Notes under the pieces: generated by a model
Databases searched by the model: none
Told to the model about the DNA's origin: nothing
The model's input: only the letters and a program-made list of their open reading frames with translations
DNA from: Betaproteobacteria bacterium
GTDB lineage: Bacteria > Pseudomonadota > Gammaproteobacteria > Burkholderiales > UBA9220
Assembly (NCBI GenBank): GCA_003519965.1
Contig: DOVS01000337.1
Coordinates: forward strand, 1-5,170
DNA: 5,170 nt
Reading direction: 5' to 3'
In this document: positions 4,851 through 5,170 of the stretch, in pieces
Layout: each line of letters starts with the position of its first letter
Numbering within the stretch: the stretch's first letter is position 1
Position numbers and translations under genes: made by a program

Positions 4851-5170
4851 GCCGTAGTGTGCGGAAAGAATGGGAGTCTACCAGGGAGAAACATAGCGTA
4901 AACGCGCCGAATAGCCGCCGAGCGCGCCCGCCCTCTGGGCTCTTCACGGAAACAGAGAATCAATGGAAAGTCCACGTCTTGAAGGTAAGTACGGGCAAGC
5001 GGCGCCGGTTAATATCCTAGCGCGCCTGGAATCGAGGATTAGGCGGCCGCCCTTAACCAAAGCACTCGCACCAGCTGGGCATGGTGGACATTCCCTCACG
5101 GATAATGCGTAGCGCGCTTCCAGTGCGCAAATGCTTCCGGGGCCGAAGCGCCCCGCCACAACCCGGCGGG
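4851..5170. other. 320 bp with no supportable gene
   Basis: After the regulator stop codon I see no coding region with a ribosome site or family motif. A 49-codon frame starting at ATG 4963 and a minus-strand frame over 4944-5159 lack convincing start signals and recognisable content. Several short GC-rich dyads occur, but none is followed by a clear T-run, so no terminator is called for the regulator gene. The stretch may contain the upstream region of a gene beyond the right edge. Confidence 0.5.

Noticed and set aside
4929..4944. GCCC-TCT-GGGC stem followed by TCTT after the regulator gene
   Set aside because: A 4-bp stem with a poor T-tract about 80 bp past the stop codon is too weak to call a terminator.
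4963..5112. 49-codon plus-strand frame starting ATGGAAAGT
   Set aside because: There is no clear ribosome site and no family resemblance; not supportable as a gene.
5133..5154. Overlapping GCTTC/GAAGC and GGGGC/GCCCC dyads
   Set aside because: Short mutually exclusive stems in GC-rich DNA with no following T-run; probably chance.
4944..5159. 71-codon minus-strand frame near the right edge
   Set aside because: No Shine-Dalgarno site and low-complexity, arginine/alanine/proline-rich content without motifs.

Overview
The window looks like a chromosomal segment of a GC-rich proteobacterium. The evidence is a near-perfect sigma-54 (-24/-12) promoter, an NtrC-family bacterial enhancer-binding protein, strong Shine-Dalgarno sites, and a large receiver/multi-PAS sensor. 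A methylotrophic or sulfur-oxidising gammaproteobacterium would fit the gene set, but the sequence alone does not settle the taxon. No transposase, tRNA, rRNA or CRISPR array is visible.

Layout. Positions 1-1710 (minus strand) hold the N-terminal 570 codons of a signalling protein with a CheY-like receiver followed by at least four PAS modules; its C-terminal output domain lies beyond the left edge. Positions 1711-2274 are a divergent intergenic region of about 560 bp. It has no convincing gene. It carries a possible sigma-70 promoter for the sensor, candidate activator-binding dyads, a sigma-54 promoter at 2189-2204, and a 7-bp hairpin starting at the predicted +1. Positions 2275-2877 (plus) encode a beta-carbonic-anhydrase-family zinc enzyme, closest by eye to the short clade that also contains carbonyl sulfide (COS) hydrolase. 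At 2922-3161 follows a 79-residue FmdB-type zinc-ribbon protein, closed by an intrinsic terminator at 3172-3193. After a short promoter region, 3258-4850 encodes a complete sigma-54-dependent activator with a cysteine-rich N-terminal sensory domain, an intact GAFTGA AAA+ domain and a Fis-type helix-turn-helix. The last 320 bp contain nothing I can support as a gene.

How it may work together (inference). A sigma-54 promoter in front of a two-gene operon (beta-CA-like enzyme plus zinc ribbon), with a one-component sigma-54 activator immediately downstream, looks like a self-contained inducible circuit. The Cys-rich, V4R/MetOD1-like domain would sense a small molecule, metal or redox cue. It would then switch on an enzyme that hydrates CO2 or hydrolyses COS/CS2-like substrates. 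The inducer and the true substrate cannot be read from the sequence. The divergent PAS sensor may be an unrelated neighbour.
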